A DNA stretch of 64,000 nt from Paraburkholderia phytofirmans PsJN (GTDB lineage Bacteria; Pseudomonadota; Gammaproteobacteria; Burkholderiales; Burkholderiaceae), in contig NC_010676.1 of assembly GCF_000020125.1 (NCBI RefSeq), forward strand, positions 2,480,001 through 2,544,000. The letters are read 5' to 3'. The position numbers and the translations under genes are program-made. Of the stretch, positions 35,527 through 44,829 are shown piece by piece. Every line of letters begins with the position of its first letter. Position 1 is the first letter of the stretch. The notes beneath the pieces are model-generated. The model was not told the origin of the DNA. It saw nothing but the letters and a program-made list of their open reading frames with translations, and did no database searches.

Positions 35527-37770
35527 CTAGCTACGCGTCTCGCCACCGTATTCATAGGCTGCATAGCGATATGAGCCGTATTTGGAGCCGTAGCCATACC
35601 GTGCGTGCGACAGATTGAGCCCGTTAAAGAGTACGCCGTTTGCCTCGACCCCGTTTTGGGCGAGCCGCTTGACCGACTCCGTGATCTCGCCCGCTTTTGT
35701 CACCGCCGCCCGGGCGACCAGGAACACCGTGCCGGCATTCGGCGCGAGAATCCCGGCGTCGGCGGCTGCGAGTGTAGGCGCCGAGTCGATCAGCACGATG
35801 TCGTACCGCTTCGACAGCTCTTCGATACAAGACGCCACCCGCTCACCCAACAACAGTTCCGCGGGATTTCGCGGCAGCGTTCCTGTCGAAACAAAGTCCA
35901 GTCGCGCAAGCAGATCGCGACGCACGACCTGCTCGAATGTCGAAAGCCCCGACACCAGCTCTGAAAATCCGCCACCGCGTTCAAATCCGAACGACTGATG
36001 CAAATGCCCTTTGCGCAAGTCACCGTCGATCAGCAGCACTTTTTTGCCCCCTGCCGCGAGCACCGCCGCAAAATTCACCGACACGAACGACTTACCCACC
36101 GCCGGCGCAGATCCAGTCAACAGTACGACGTTGTTTCGCGCATTCACCATCGCAAACTGCAGCGCAGTTCTCAGACTTCGTAAGCTTTCGATAGCCGGAT
36201 CGCTGGGCGAATCGGCGGCGAGAACGTGTGTACCCGCTTTCTTCGCACTCGACACCCTGCTTATCTCCTGCTGACGCTTGCTCAACGGGATCGTCGCGTA
36301 CACGTGCAACCCTGTGCGGCGCTCCAGCTCGGTCGGGTCACTGATGCCGCGGAACAGCATGTTGCGCACAAAGGCCAGCACCGCTCCTGCAAACAAGCCG
36401 ACAACCAGCGATCCTGCAAGCACGATCAACTTTTTCGGCTTGACCGGCTTCTCAGGAATCGCCGCCGTGTCGACCAGACGCACATTCCCCGTCTTGCCCG
36501 CCTTGACGAGTTGCAATTGCTGAAAGTTGTTCAGCAACGACGTGTAGAGATCGGTATTGACCTGAACGTCGAGTTGCAACTGAACGATCTGCTGCTGCAC
36601 GTCGGGCAATTGCTTGATTCTGGCGGATGCCGCGTCGCTGTATTGACGCAATGTCGCAATCTGCGAGTCGATCGTGCGGATTGCCGGATGGTGTCCATTG
36701 AATCGCGCCGCGAGACCTTGGCGTTGCTCCTCGAGTTCGAGTAACTTGGTCTTGGCATCGACGGACTGCTGCAATACCACCTTCGCTTCCTCAGTCAGGT
36801 CGACGCTGCCGAGTTTGTTCCGTGCCGCCGTATACCGCTGCTGGGCCTCGTCGAGCCGTTGCTTGATCACAGGCAATTGCGAGTTTAGAAACTCCAGAGA
36901 TTGCGCAGCTTCAGCGGACTTTCGTTCGACGTTCTGCCGGATGTACTGATCGCCCACCGCGTTCAACTCCGCCGCTACGCGCACCGGGTCGGTATCGAGC
37001 AGACTCGCAATCAATACGCCCGATTGCTTCACTTTCTCTTGAACGTCGAGGTTGTTTTGCAAGTCGGTGATACTCTTCATACGCGAATGGCGTCGAAGCA
37101 CGAACTGCGTATCCGGCCGGCCTTTAATGGATTTCACCCAGAGAAGGATCTTTCCGCAACACGACGGTACGGACTCGACCCGTCCAATCTGCCCGACAAA
37201 TGGGTCGGTGAGATCGTCGCCGGTCAGCCGATAGTGCGTCGCGTCGATCACCGTCAGCCGGAATTTGTCGTCCTCGAGCGATACCGGCACGTCGAACTGC
37301 GCCACATCGATATGTTCGTTCCCCCACGCGTAGCCACCCATGCCGAACAGGCCGGGCGTGGATAACTCCTGACTGCGACGCGCTATCCAGTTCCCGATCA
37401 ACGGGAAGTAGCGCGGCTGTGCGTCGATAAACAGTTTGAGGTTGTCGACCGCACGCGTAACGACCAGGCGTGACGCCAGAATCTGGCTTTCGGCGGCAGC
37501 CGTCGATTTCACGTCGAACAACGACGAAACATCGCCCAGCAAGCCCTTTTCCGCCGAGCTCTCCGGGCTGTCTTCGACCTGTATGAGAAGATCGGCTTCA
37601 TAGACCGGATTGCTCAGAAACGCGTAGAGCGTGCCGGTCACGACGAAGAAGGCAACGACAATGCCGATCAGCCAACGGCTTTCTATCAGCACGTCGAGAA
37701 TCGTCACGAAATCCAGTTCTTCTTCACTATCAGGTGCCCCCGTGGGAGGCAATTTAGTTTGCGTCATCAA
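35527..37770 (-). CDS. wzc: Polysaccharide co-polymerase and tyrosine autokinase (Wzc/BceF type)
   Basis: A 747-residue inner-membrane protein. A Wzz-type domain opens with a membrane helix at about residues 33-53, a long coiled-coil periplasmic part follows, and a second helix lies at about 443-465. The cytoplasmic BY-kinase has Walker A (GSAPAVGKS, near 545), Walker A' (VLLIDGDLRKG) and Walker B (IVLIDSAPTL). The C-terminus is tyrosine-rich (YGYGSKYGSYRYAAYEY), the site of autophosphorylation in this family. It governs chain length and export with Wza. The paired phosphatase gene lies 39 bases upstream. Confidence 0.93.
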   Translation of the reverse strand: MMTQTKLPPTGAPDSEEELDFVTILDVLIESRWLIGIVVAFFVVTGTLYAFLSNPVYEADLLIQVEDSPESSAEKGLLGDVSSLFDVKSTAAAESQILASRLVVTRAVDNLKLFIDAQPRYFPLIGNWIARRSQELSTPGLFGMGGYAWGNEHIDVAQFDVPVSLEDDKFRLTVIDATHYRLTGDDLTDPFVGQIGRVESVPSCCGKILLWVKSIKGRPDTQFVLRRHSRMKSITDLQNNLDVQEKVKQSGVLIASLLDTDPVRVAAELNAVGDQYIRQNVERKSAEAAQSLEFLNSQLPVIKQRLDEAQQRYTAARNKLGSVDLTEEAKVVLQQSVDAKTKLLELEEQRQGLAARFNGHHPAIRTIDSQIATLRQYSDAASARIKQLPDVQQQIVQLQLDVQVNTDLYTSLLNNFQQLQLVKAGKTGNVRLVDTAAIPEKPVKPKKLIVLAGSLVVGLFAGAVLAFVRNMLFRGISDPTELERRTGLHVYATIPLSKRQQEISRVSSAKKAGTHVLAADSPSDPAIESLRSLRTALQFAMVNARNNVVLLTGSAPAVGKSFVSVNFAAVLAAGGKKVLLIDGDLRKGHLHQSFGFERGGGFSELVSGLSTFEQVVRRDLLARLDFVSTGTLPRNPAELLLGERVASCIEELSKRYDIVLIDSAPTLAAADAGILAPNAGTVFLVARAAVTKAGEITESVKRLAQNGVEANGVLFNGLNLSHARYGYGSKYGSYRYAAYEYGGETRS

Positions 37771-37809
37771 ATAGGTGCCAAGGTAGCGAGAGGAAAGACG
37801 CCTGCTCGG

Positions 37810-38247
37810 TTAAGCCACAATTTTGAGTCGCTCGACCCAGCCTTCGATCGCGCGGTCAATCAAGGTGAGGCACGCTTGAAAATCTGAACGCTCGCCTCCG
37901 TAAGGGTCGAAAATATCCTGATCAATGAATTCGCCCAGCCGAAATACCTTTCCACGCGTGGTCGGATAACGATCGACCACGCTCTGCTTCTGTCTGGCGT
38001 CCATCACGAAGATCACATCCGACTGCGCGCACAGAGGCGCCGAGAGCGGGCGGGCGCGGTGATCGTCGATCACGATGTCGCGCTCGCGCATCAACTCACG
38101 CGCGATCGCGTCGGCCGGGTGGCCGATAAGAGCGCCGAGTCCCGCGGACTCCACGCGAACATGGCGCAGCCGTGTGCGCAGAAGCCCTACCGCCATCGGG
38201 CTTCGGCAGATGTTGCCGACACAGACCACGAGAACCGATTGGACCAT
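37810..38247 (-). CDS. wzb: Low-molecular-weight protein tyrosine phosphatase (Wzb/BceD type)
   Basis: A 145-residue phosphatase. The P-loop VCVGNICRSPMA has the C-X5-R motif (Cys9, Arg15), and the general acid is in DIFDPYGGER. It dephosphorylates the tyrosine tail of the Wzc-like kinase, a cycle required for polymer assembly. It follows the wza-like gene by two bases and precedes the kinase gene. Confidence 0.92.
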   Translation of the reverse strand: MVQSVLVVCVGNICRSPMAVGLLRTRLRHVRVESAGLGALIGHPADAIARELMRERDIVIDDHRARPLSAPLCAQSDVIFVMDARQKQSVVDRYPTTRGKVFRLGEFIDQDIFDPYGGERSDFQACLTLIDRAIEGWVERLKIVA

Positions 38248-38249
38248 GT

Positions 38250-39407
38250 TCAGTTACCCGTTGTAGTTCGTTGCAGGTAATACGCTCCGGTCGCACTGCC
38301 CACCAGAGGCGTCACGACGCGGTACCACCTGATCACGCCTGGCGCGTCGACATACACGACGTCGTCCGGCTTCATTTCAAAACCAGCGGCAAGCACCATT
38401 CCGGTCGGCGACTTGCTGTCGAGATGGAATATCTTCGGTAGTCCATCGTCCGATTTCGCGCGCACCACATAGATTTCACCCGCATCGCCGCTCAACTGGC
38501 TGACACCGCCCGCGTCGCCGAGCGCATCGCTTAGCGTCAAATGACCATTCGTCTTGAACACGACAGGCCCCGGCTTCACGACTTCGCCTGACACCACGAC
38601 CCGATGCTCGATCAAAGGCGGGACCCGGATCGCGTCCTGGTCACGGATCGCAATGTCCTTCGGATTGATTCCGCGTTTCAGCATCTCGGGAAGATTGATC
38701 CAATGTGTGATGCCGCCGCGAGTCAGTTCGATTCTGCTCAGATCGCCTGTGGCCGCAACGCCGTTTGCCAGATTCAGCATCTCGGCCAAAGTCATCGGGA
38801 CATCGGTGATCTGCTTGACGCCCGGCTGGCGTACTTCGCCATCGATATAGGCTTTCTGACTGCGGTATCCGATCACGCGCACCGTTACTTGCGGATCGTT
38901 GAGGTTCTGCTTCAGGTGATCGATCAATTCCTGCTGCAGTTGCAACTCGGTCAGTCCACTGGCCTTGATCTTCTTCACATAGGGAAACTGGACATAGCCG
39001 TCCTTGCTGACCACAAAGCCAGGCAGGCTTTGTGCCGCCATGCCGACGGTAGCCGGAGAAGCGCCCGAATCGGTACCGATCGCATAACTCAGGTTAGGCA
39101 TCACCAGTTCCGGGTGATCCCAAACGATGATAGACAGCACGTCTTGGGCTCCGATCCGATAGGGAGCCGGTGGCGCGATCAACGATGCATAGCTGGTGTC
39201 GGCCGCTATGGCTGCCTTGCGCGCCGACGACTCCTGCTCGATCAGCTTGAACGTAATCGGAGTGATCACCGGCACTGAAGAAGGATCCTCCGGATCGATC
39301 GGTTTATGTGGATCAAAACTCATCCCCGGCGCAAATGCGCAAGCACCAAGCGCAACCACCGAACACAGGGACAAGCGTTGAATAAGTGATGCAAAGCGAT
39401 TTCTCAT
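38250..39407 (-). CDS. wza: Outer-membrane polysaccharide export lipoprotein (Wza type)
   Basis: A protein of 385 residues started at MRNRFASLIQ (39407), which gives a lipoprotein signal with lipobox LGAC. The frame stays open to 39530, but the extra N-terminus is unlike a signal peptide. It has the poly-export domain (YRIGAQDVLSIIVWDHPEL; VSKDGYVQFPYVKKIKASGLTELQLQQELIDHL) and soluble-ligand-binding beta-grasp repeats (AYIDGEVRQPGVKQITD; VVVSGEVVKPGPVVF). It forms the outer-membrane channel for polymer secretion. It is the first gene of the minus-strand arm. Confidence 0.92.
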   Translation of the reverse strand: MRNRFASLIQRLSLCSVVALGACAFAPGMSFDPHKPIDPEDPSSVPVITPITFKLIEQESSARKAAIAADTSYASLIAPPAPYRIGAQDVLSIIVWDHPELVMPNLSYAIGTDSGASPATVGMAAQSLPGFVVSKDGYVQFPYVKKIKASGLTELQLQQELIDHLKQNLNDPQVTVRVIGYRSQKAYIDGEVRQPGVKQITDVPMTLAEMLNLANGVAATGDLSRIELTRGGITHWINLPEMLKRGINPKDIAIRDQDAIRVPPLIEHRVVVSGEVVKPGPVVFKTNGHLTLSDALGDAGGVSQLSGDAGEIYVVRAKSDDGLPKIFHLDSKSPTGMVLAAGFEMKPDDVVYVDAPGVIRWYRVVTPLVGSATGAYYLQRTTTGN

Positions 39408-39894
39408 TGGCAGTGTGCTAAGGCAGTGTGGGTCTGCAGACTTCGAAATGACTGGCGGAAAGAGCGATGATCTATGGGCTGTTCGACCGCTCTTGAATGT
39501 CAGTCGCGCTCTACGGCTGTGAGACCGCATCGCACAGTCTGCCGTCGCGTTCTTGACGGCTTGTCTTACCGGGATCGGATATTACCGATGCTGCGGCGCG
39601 GCGAAGCGCGTTGACCGAAAACGGCATGCATTTGGCGAAATACGGAAAGTCCCGGGCTGCGCTCAATGGTTTCGAGGCCCAAGCGCTAAGGCTTCTGACC
39701 CAATATGGATAAATCGGACATCTAGTCGCCGCGCGGCTTCCGGCCGATGTCAAAAAGCAATCAATGCGGGCGTTGATTCGATTCGGACGATTCATTGCCG
39801 TTTTCCGTCATCGGATTTTTCACCGCCAACCTCGTGGTTATGATGCGACGCAAAACCGGTTAGCGCCCGCAAACAAATCGCTAGGGGAATGCAA
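39408..39894. promoter_or_regulatory. Divergent promoter region of the polysaccharide cluster
   Basis: A 487-base gap between the diverging export and assembly arms, so it should hold both main promoters. I see no JUMPstart element, no clear operator dyad and no convincing small gene. It is typical in composition for the genome. Confidence 0.5.
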
Positions 39895-41310
39895 ATGCAA
39901 TCAGTCAAACCGCTTGGTTTTCATCCCGGCACTCGCGCACCTGCCTTTCTTTTTGCGTTGCTCGATGCGTGTTTCGTATTGGCGGGCGCCGCAATTGCGT
40001 ATGTATTCCGTTTTGACGATTTCACTGCGTGGAGCGATGCCACGCTGCTTCTCGTTGCCTTCAATACGGCGATGACCGTTCTGCTATTCCCCACGCTCGG
40101 CATCTATCAATCGTGGCGCGGACGGAGTCCGCTGGAAATGGTGTCGCTCGTCACGATCGGCTGGGTAGCCGTCTTCGTTCTGGGACTCGTACTGGTTTTC
40201 ACGACGCATCAGGCGCGCACCCTGTCGCGGCTCTGGTGCGGCACGTGGCTAGTCACATCGCTTGTGCTCCTCGTCGGCTTGCGGCTCGCGAAGTATCAAT
40301 TGTCGAAACAGCTATGGCGTCGCGGCATCAATGTCCAGCCCGTCGCGATCGTCGGTGCAAATCCGCTCAGCCTTACGCTGATCGATCGCTTGCGTAAAAA
40401 CGCCCAGTCGGGTTTCTCTCCGGAATGTGTATTCGACGAAGATCCGCTTGCCTCCACGTACGCCGGTGGACTTCCGGTGGTCGCTTCTCTCGAAGGACTT
40501 GCCGATGCGGTGCGTACCCGCGGCATCAAGGAAATCTGGCTGGTTCTGCCGCTGCGGGAGGAAGCACGTGTACACGCCGTATTGAACGCATTCCGGCATG
40601 ACTTCGTGAACGTCCGCTTCATTCCGAACGTGCGTGACTTTTCCCTCTTCAACCACTCGGTCTCGGAGGTCGTCGGGTTATCCGCAATCAATTTATTGGC
40701 ATCACCGTCGGCAGATCCGCGTTTTGTACCCAAACAGATTTTCGACCGCACATTCGCGGCGCTCGCATTGCTCTGTTTGTTGCCGCTGATGCTTGTCATC
40801 GGAATTCTCGTGAAGTTGTCCTCGCCCGGGCCGGTTTTCTTCCGCCAATGGCGCAAGGGTGCGAACGGCAACGAATTCCAGATCTACAAGTTCCGGACGA
40901 TGGTGGTTCATTCAGAAGATGCCGGCCAGCTGACCCAGGCCAAACGCCGCGATCCTCGTGTGACGCCAATAGGTGCGCTGCTCCGCAAGACCAGTCTCGA
41001 CGAATTGCCGCAGTTCATTAACGTGCTCAAAGGCGACATGTCCGTGGTCGGTCCGCGTCCGCATGCCTTGCAGCACGATGAACTCTACAAAGACCTCGTG
41101 CATGGCTACATGTTTCGCTACAGGATCAAACCCGGCATTACGGGCTGGGCGCAAATCAATGGCTATCGCGGTGAAACCGACAAGATCGAGAAGATGCAAG
41201 GACGAATCGCATTCGATCTCTATTACATCGAGAACTGGACTTTCGGTCTTGATCTCAAGATCGTTCTAAAAACCTTTATTCATGGTTTCGGCGGCGCCCA
41301 CGCTTATTGA
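39895..41310 (+). CDS. wcaJ: Undecaprenyl-phosphate sugar phosphotransferase (WcaJ/GumD family)
   Basis: A 471-residue membrane enzyme that starts the repeat unit by placing hexose-1-phosphate, usually glucose, on undecaprenyl phosphate. Four N-terminal helices, a CoA-binding-like central domain (VAIVGANPLSLTLIDRL) and a fifth helix precede the C-terminal transferase domain (FFRQWRKGANGNEFQIYKFRTM; LLRKTSLDELPQFINVLKGDMSVVGPRPH; YRIKPGITGWAQINGYRGETD). I use the ATG at 39895, six bases after AGGGGA; an ATG at 39889 is also in frame. Confidence 0.92.
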   Translation: MQSVKPLGFHPGTRAPAFLFALLDACFVLAGAAIAYVFRFDDFTAWSDATLLLVAFNTAMTVLLFPTLGIYQSWRGRSPLEMVSLVTIGWVAVFVLGLVLVFTTHQARTLSRLWCGTWLVTSLVLLVGLRLAKYQLSKQLWRRGINVQPVAIVGANPLSLTLIDRLRKNAQSGFSPECVFDEDPLASTYAGGLPVVASLEGLADAVRTRGIKEIWLVLPLREEARVHAVLNAFRHDFVNVRFIPNVRDFSLFNHSVSEVVGLSAINLLASPSADPRFVPKQIFDRTFAALALLCLLPLMLVIGILVKLSSPGPVFFRQWRKGANGNEFQIYKFRTMVVHSEDAGQLTQAKRRDPRVTPIGALLRKTSLDELPQFINVLKGDMSVVGPRPHALQHDELYKDLVHGYMFRYRIKPGITGWAQINGYRGETDKIEKMQGRIAFDLYYIENWTFGLDLKIVLKTFIHGFGGAHAY

Positions 41311-41457
41311 AGATATGCGTTCTTAGTGCTACACGCACTCGTGCCGGCTAGTCGCCCAAATTCGTGTCTCGCGTTCCAGGATTAGCGCTGTGATTCACCT
41401 CTGCGATTCACCGTGAATGCAGCCCCTTTTGGCCTTTATTTCTATCTTCGAGCTCGC

Positions 41458-42597
41458 ATGAATATCCTGATCACCGGCGGTGCCGGCTTTATCGGCAGTG
41501 CCCTCGCGCGTGCCCTTAACCGCCTCGGCGACACTGTTACCGTACTGGACAACCTCTCTCCACAGATTCACGGAACGAATCCCGATGACTCGCCCTTGTT
41601 CAAGTCGCTGCCTGAATCCGTGCGCCTCATCAAAGGTGATGTACGTCGCCGTGAAGACTGGCTGGCCGCACTGGAAGGTCAGGAAGCCGTCATTCATCTG
41701 GCCGCGGAAACGGGTACCGGCCAATCCATGTACCAGATCGACCACTATGTCGAGACCAATGTGCGTGGCACGTCGCTGATGCTCGATCTACTCGCCGAAG
41801 CGCGTGACGCCGGGCATGGCACGGTCCGTCGGGTCGTTGTCGCGTCGTCCCGTTCCATTTACGGCGAAGGCAAATATCGCGGGCACGCGGGCTACGTATA
41901 TCCGGGCGCGCGGAAAGCCTCTGATATGCGTCTCGGACTATATGATTGCCTTTGCCCGGAAACCGGCGAACGCCTCGAACTGGTTCCGACCGACGAAACT
42001 TCCAAGACACATCCAAGCTCTGTCTACGGCATTACGAAGCTGTTCCAGGAGCAACTGGTTCTGACCGTCTGCGAGACGCTCGATATCGGCGCTATCGCAC
42101 TTCGCTTTCAGAACGTGTATGGGCCGGGACAGTCGCTGCGCAATCCGTACACCGGTATTCTCTCCATCTTCTCCACGCTGCTGCTTCAAGGCAAAGACGT
42201 CAACATTTTCGAAGACGGCCTTGAGAGTCGCGACTTTGTATATATCGACGACATTGTCGAATCCATTGTGCTCGCGCTCGATGCAACGAATAAGGCAGGC
42301 GTTGCCTACAACGTAGGATCAGGCAAGGCAACCAGCGTGCTTCAGGTCGCGCAAACGCTGAAGCGCTTCTACGGCGCCACCGGCGCGCTCAATATCACGG
42401 GCAATTTCCGCCTCGGCGACATCCGCCATAACTACGCGGATCTGAAAAAGATTCGCAAGGAGCTCGATTTCGAGCCGAAGGTGTCCTTCGCGGAAGGGGC
42501 GATGCATTTCTGCAAGTGGGTCGAGGAACAAACCATCTCCGATGCAGGCTACGACCAGTCGGTCGCCGAGATGCGCAGTCGCGGATTGTTGAACTAA
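41458..42597 (+). CDS. NAD-dependent epimerase, probable dTDP-L-rhamnose 4-epimerase
   Basis: A 379-residue extended short-chain dehydrogenase. The NAD motif is GGAGFIGSAL and the active site YGITK. The insert CLCPETGERLELVPTDE before PSSVYGITK and the block ALRFQNVYGPGQSLRNPYTGILSIF are hallmarks of the WbiB-like dTDP-L-rhamnose 4-epimerases, which make dTDP-6-deoxy-L-talose. The presence of the rfbBACD operon fits that substrate. Related epimerases with UDP-sugars cannot be excluded. The start at 41458 is preferred since the NAD motif follows at once. Confidence 0.75.
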   Translation: MNILITGGAGFIGSALARALNRLGDTVTVLDNLSPQIHGTNPDDSPLFKSLPESVRLIKGDVRRREDWLAALEGQEAVIHLAAETGTGQSMYQIDHYVETNVRGTSLMLDLLAEARDAGHGTVRRVVVASSRSIYGEGKYRGHAGYVYPGARKASDMRLGLYDCLCPETGERLELVPTDETSKTHPSSVYGITKLFQEQLVLTVCETLDIGAIALRFQNVYGPGQSLRNPYTGILSIFSTLLLQGKDVNIFEDGLESRDFVYIDDIVESIVLALDATNKAGVAYNVGSGKATSVLQVAQTLKRFYGATGALNITGNFRLGDIRHNYADLKKIRKELDFEPKVSFAEGAMHFCKWVEEQTISDAGYDQSVAEMRSRGLLN

Positions 42598-42627
42598 GCG
42601 CACCTCCACTCTTCAAGGAAATTCGCG

Positions 42628-43494
42628 ATGAAAATTGGCATTGTGACCGTGCTTTTCAAATCGGACCCTGTGATCGCCGGGTTTATTGCGAGCATGAACG
42701 CTCAACGATTCACGGATTTCCATGTCCTCTGTATCGAGAACGACGTCGAAAACCCGGCCTGCGAAGCGGCAATTCGCGCGGATCTGAAGGTCCCGTTCAC
42801 GTTCATTCGCAACAAGTCGAACGTGGGTGTCGCCACGGCGAACAATCAGGGACTTGACTTTTTTCTTCCAGATGAGAGCTTCACGCATATCCTCTTCCTG
42901 AATAACGATATCGAGGTCGATGCCGATTTCCTCCAGCGGCAAGTCGACATTCTGGTCGCCAATCCGCGCGTCGACGCCCTGGCGCCGAAAAGTTTCTACT
43001 ACGACACGCCCGGCAAGCCGTGGTACGCCGGCGGCAAACTGAGCTATCTGAAAGGCGGCTGCCGTCATTTCGGCCATAACAAACCTGATCGACTGACCAA
43101 AAATCTGCTGTATCCGGTCGACTACGCGCCAACTTGCTCGCTGATCGTCAAATCGCGGCCGTTAAAGGAGTCGGGAATCCGGATGTGGGAAGAACTTTTC
43201 GTCTACTACGACGACACGATCTTCTGCCTCGAATTGAAAAGGGCCGGAATCAAGATGTATTACACGCCGACCATTCATCTTCAGCACAAGATCAGCTCTT
43301 CTACGGGCGGTAGTCGCTCAGATTTCTCACGCTATTACCTGACGCGCAATTGGCTTTACTGCGGACTGAAAACGCGCAATCTGGCCGTCGCCGCATCGGC
43401 AATCGTGTTGACGGTTTTCCATGCAGTAGCACGTCACAAGATCGAACTTCGTGCAATGCGCGACGCGTTCCTGATGAAACGGACTGTCGCATAA
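42628..43494 (+). CDS. Glycosyltransferase family 2, rhamnosyltransferase-like
   Basis: A 288-residue GT-A fold enzyme. It opens with IGIVTVLFKSD, the nucleotide-sugar site NVGVATANNQGL and the metal-binding LFLNNDIEVD (DxD-like NND). The later EELFVYYDDTIFCLELKRAG matches the ED/YYDD region common in rhamnosyltransferases. Acts on the cytoplasmic face to extend the lipid-linked unit. It lies 30 bases after the epimerase gene, whose product it may use. The donor sugar is inferred. Confidence 0.82.
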   Translation: MKIGIVTVLFKSDPVIAGFIASMNAQRFTDFHVLCIENDVENPACEAAIRADLKVPFTFIRNKSNVGVATANNQGLDFFLPDESFTHILFLNNDIEVDADFLQRQVDILVANPRVDALAPKSFYYDTPGKPWYAGGKLSYLKGGCRHFGHNKPDRLTKNLLYPVDYAPTCSLIVKSRPLKESGIRMWEELFVYYDDTIFCLELKRAGIKMYYTPTIHLQHKISSSTGGSRSDFSRYYLTRNWLYCGLKTRNLAVAASAIVLTVFHAVARHKIELRAMRDAFLMKRTVA

Positions 43495-43541
43495 CCACGT
43501 TCGGCATCGCATCCAGCCGGCGCCTGGCTCGCTCACACACT

Positions 43542-44822
43542 ATGAAAACTAAAGTTGTCACGCTGGTTTACTACCATCCCATGGCGCGCTTCTTCTGCGC
43601 GATAGAGGATGCATGGAAGCAGCTGGATCCCAATGTGGAATTTCTCCACCTAGCGGTTTTCCCAAGTGCGTGGGCGTACTTCCGGTTGCATGGGCGTGCG
43701 ACCAAGGCGCTGTCATGGAAGGCATTTCTGACAAGGTCAAAGGATCGTTCGACTGACCCGGACGTGATATCGGCTCTGATCCGCTTCCACTCGTCCGATC
43801 CGGGCATGACCGATCCGCAACGGGACGCACTCAACCGCCAGGCGCGGGCGATGCTTGAAGTGAGCCGATCGGTGATCGAGCAATTCGATCCGGACGTAGC
43901 CATTCTCAGTGGCGATACACGCTTGCCGGCCGAAGTGTTGATGCGCACACTGGCCGATTCGCGCGCAACGACGTGGTTCTTCGAGCAGGGGCCGTACCGC
44001 ACGACGCTACTGGATCGCGAGGGCGTCAACGCGAATTGTTCGTTCCGGACGGCCCTTGCCTATCTGCCCGCCGCGGGTCCTGAGTTGGTCGTACCTAACC
44101 AGCGCCCGAGATGGAACAATCGTCTCTACTCGATGGTCGACAAGTTTATCGTTGCGCAGTCCCGGCTTACCGGCTTGCTGCCGCCCGATCTCCGTCCGTA
44201 TCGGCTGGAGAAGTGTCCGTCTTCACGTTACAAGGCATTGGTGCGCAAATCAGACACCGTGTCCGACAGGCGAAAGACGCTCCTTCTCGCCATGCAGGTG
44301 CCCGAGGACGCGAACAACATCTATCACAATCCACTTCAGCTCAGCGATGCCGGACTGATCGAGTTCGTCATGTCGGGTATCCCACCCGACTGGAAAGTCG
44401 TCGTCCGTGAACATCCGCTGTACCGCCGCAAATATAGCGCGGCATTCTATGCGCTGGTGGAGCGTCTGGAGAGAATCGAACTCAGCGGCCGGTCGCTATC
44501 CGATGATATTGCCCGCACATGCATAACGGTCACGGTCAACTCGCTGACGGGACTCGACGCCTTCGCGGCCGGCCACAGGGTCATCGTGCTCGGCGAATCG
44601 TTTTACGATCATCTCAACGGAATCCTGCCGGCCCGGACGCCCGCTGAACTCGGGCATCTGGTCGAACATCCCACCGACAGGTCGAAGCCCGCGCCGAATA
44701 TGTTGCTTGGCGCACTAGTCGACCGGTACTTCTTCCCCGGCCACTTCACCGATGTCGATCTCGGCTATACGCGCGGTATCGCCGCGCGCGTAATGGAGTC
44801 GCTCCGAGTTGAGACTCGATAA
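43542..44822 (+). CDS. KpsS-like capsule synthesis protein, probable beta-Kdo transferase
   Basis: A 426-residue protein. Residues 146-168 (FFEQGPYRTTLLDREGVNAN), the QVPEDANN motif at 252-259, REHPLYRRKY at 289-298 and VNSLTGLDAFAAGHRVIVLGESFYD at 332-356 match the capsule-synthesis family (KpsS/KpsC and relatives), whose known members are retaining beta-Kdo transferases. In group 2 capsules these build the lipid linker; here there is no ABC-2 export system, and the gene sits in a Wzx/Wzy cluster beside its own kdsACBD operon. Kdo is thus more likely a sugar of the repeat unit. This role is inference. Confidence 0.72.
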   Translation: MKTKVVTLVYYHPMARFFCAIEDAWKQLDPNVEFLHLAVFPSAWAYFRLHGRATKALSWKAFLTRSKDRSTDPDVISALIRFHSSDPGMTDPQRDALNRQARAMLEVSRSVIEQFDPDVAILSGDTRLPAEVLMRTLADSRATTWFFEQGPYRTTLLDREGVNANCSFRTALAYLPAAGPELVVPNQRPRWNNRLYSMVDKFIVAQSRLTGLLPPDLRPYRLEKCPSSRYKALVRKSDTVSDRRKTLLLAMQVPEDANNIYHNPLQLSDAGLIEFVMSGIPPDWKVVVREHPLYRRKYSAAFYALVERLERIELSGRSLSDDIARTCITVTVNSLTGLDAFAAGHRVIVLGESFYDHLNGILPARTPAELGHLVEHPTDRSKPAPNMLLGALVDRYFFPGHFTDVDLGYTRGIAARVMESLRVETR

Positions 44823-44829
44823 AACAGAT

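Noticed and set aside
39408..39894. JUMPstart/ops element before the polysaccharide genes
   Set aside because: I searched for the GGCGGTAGC core and did not see it on either strand.
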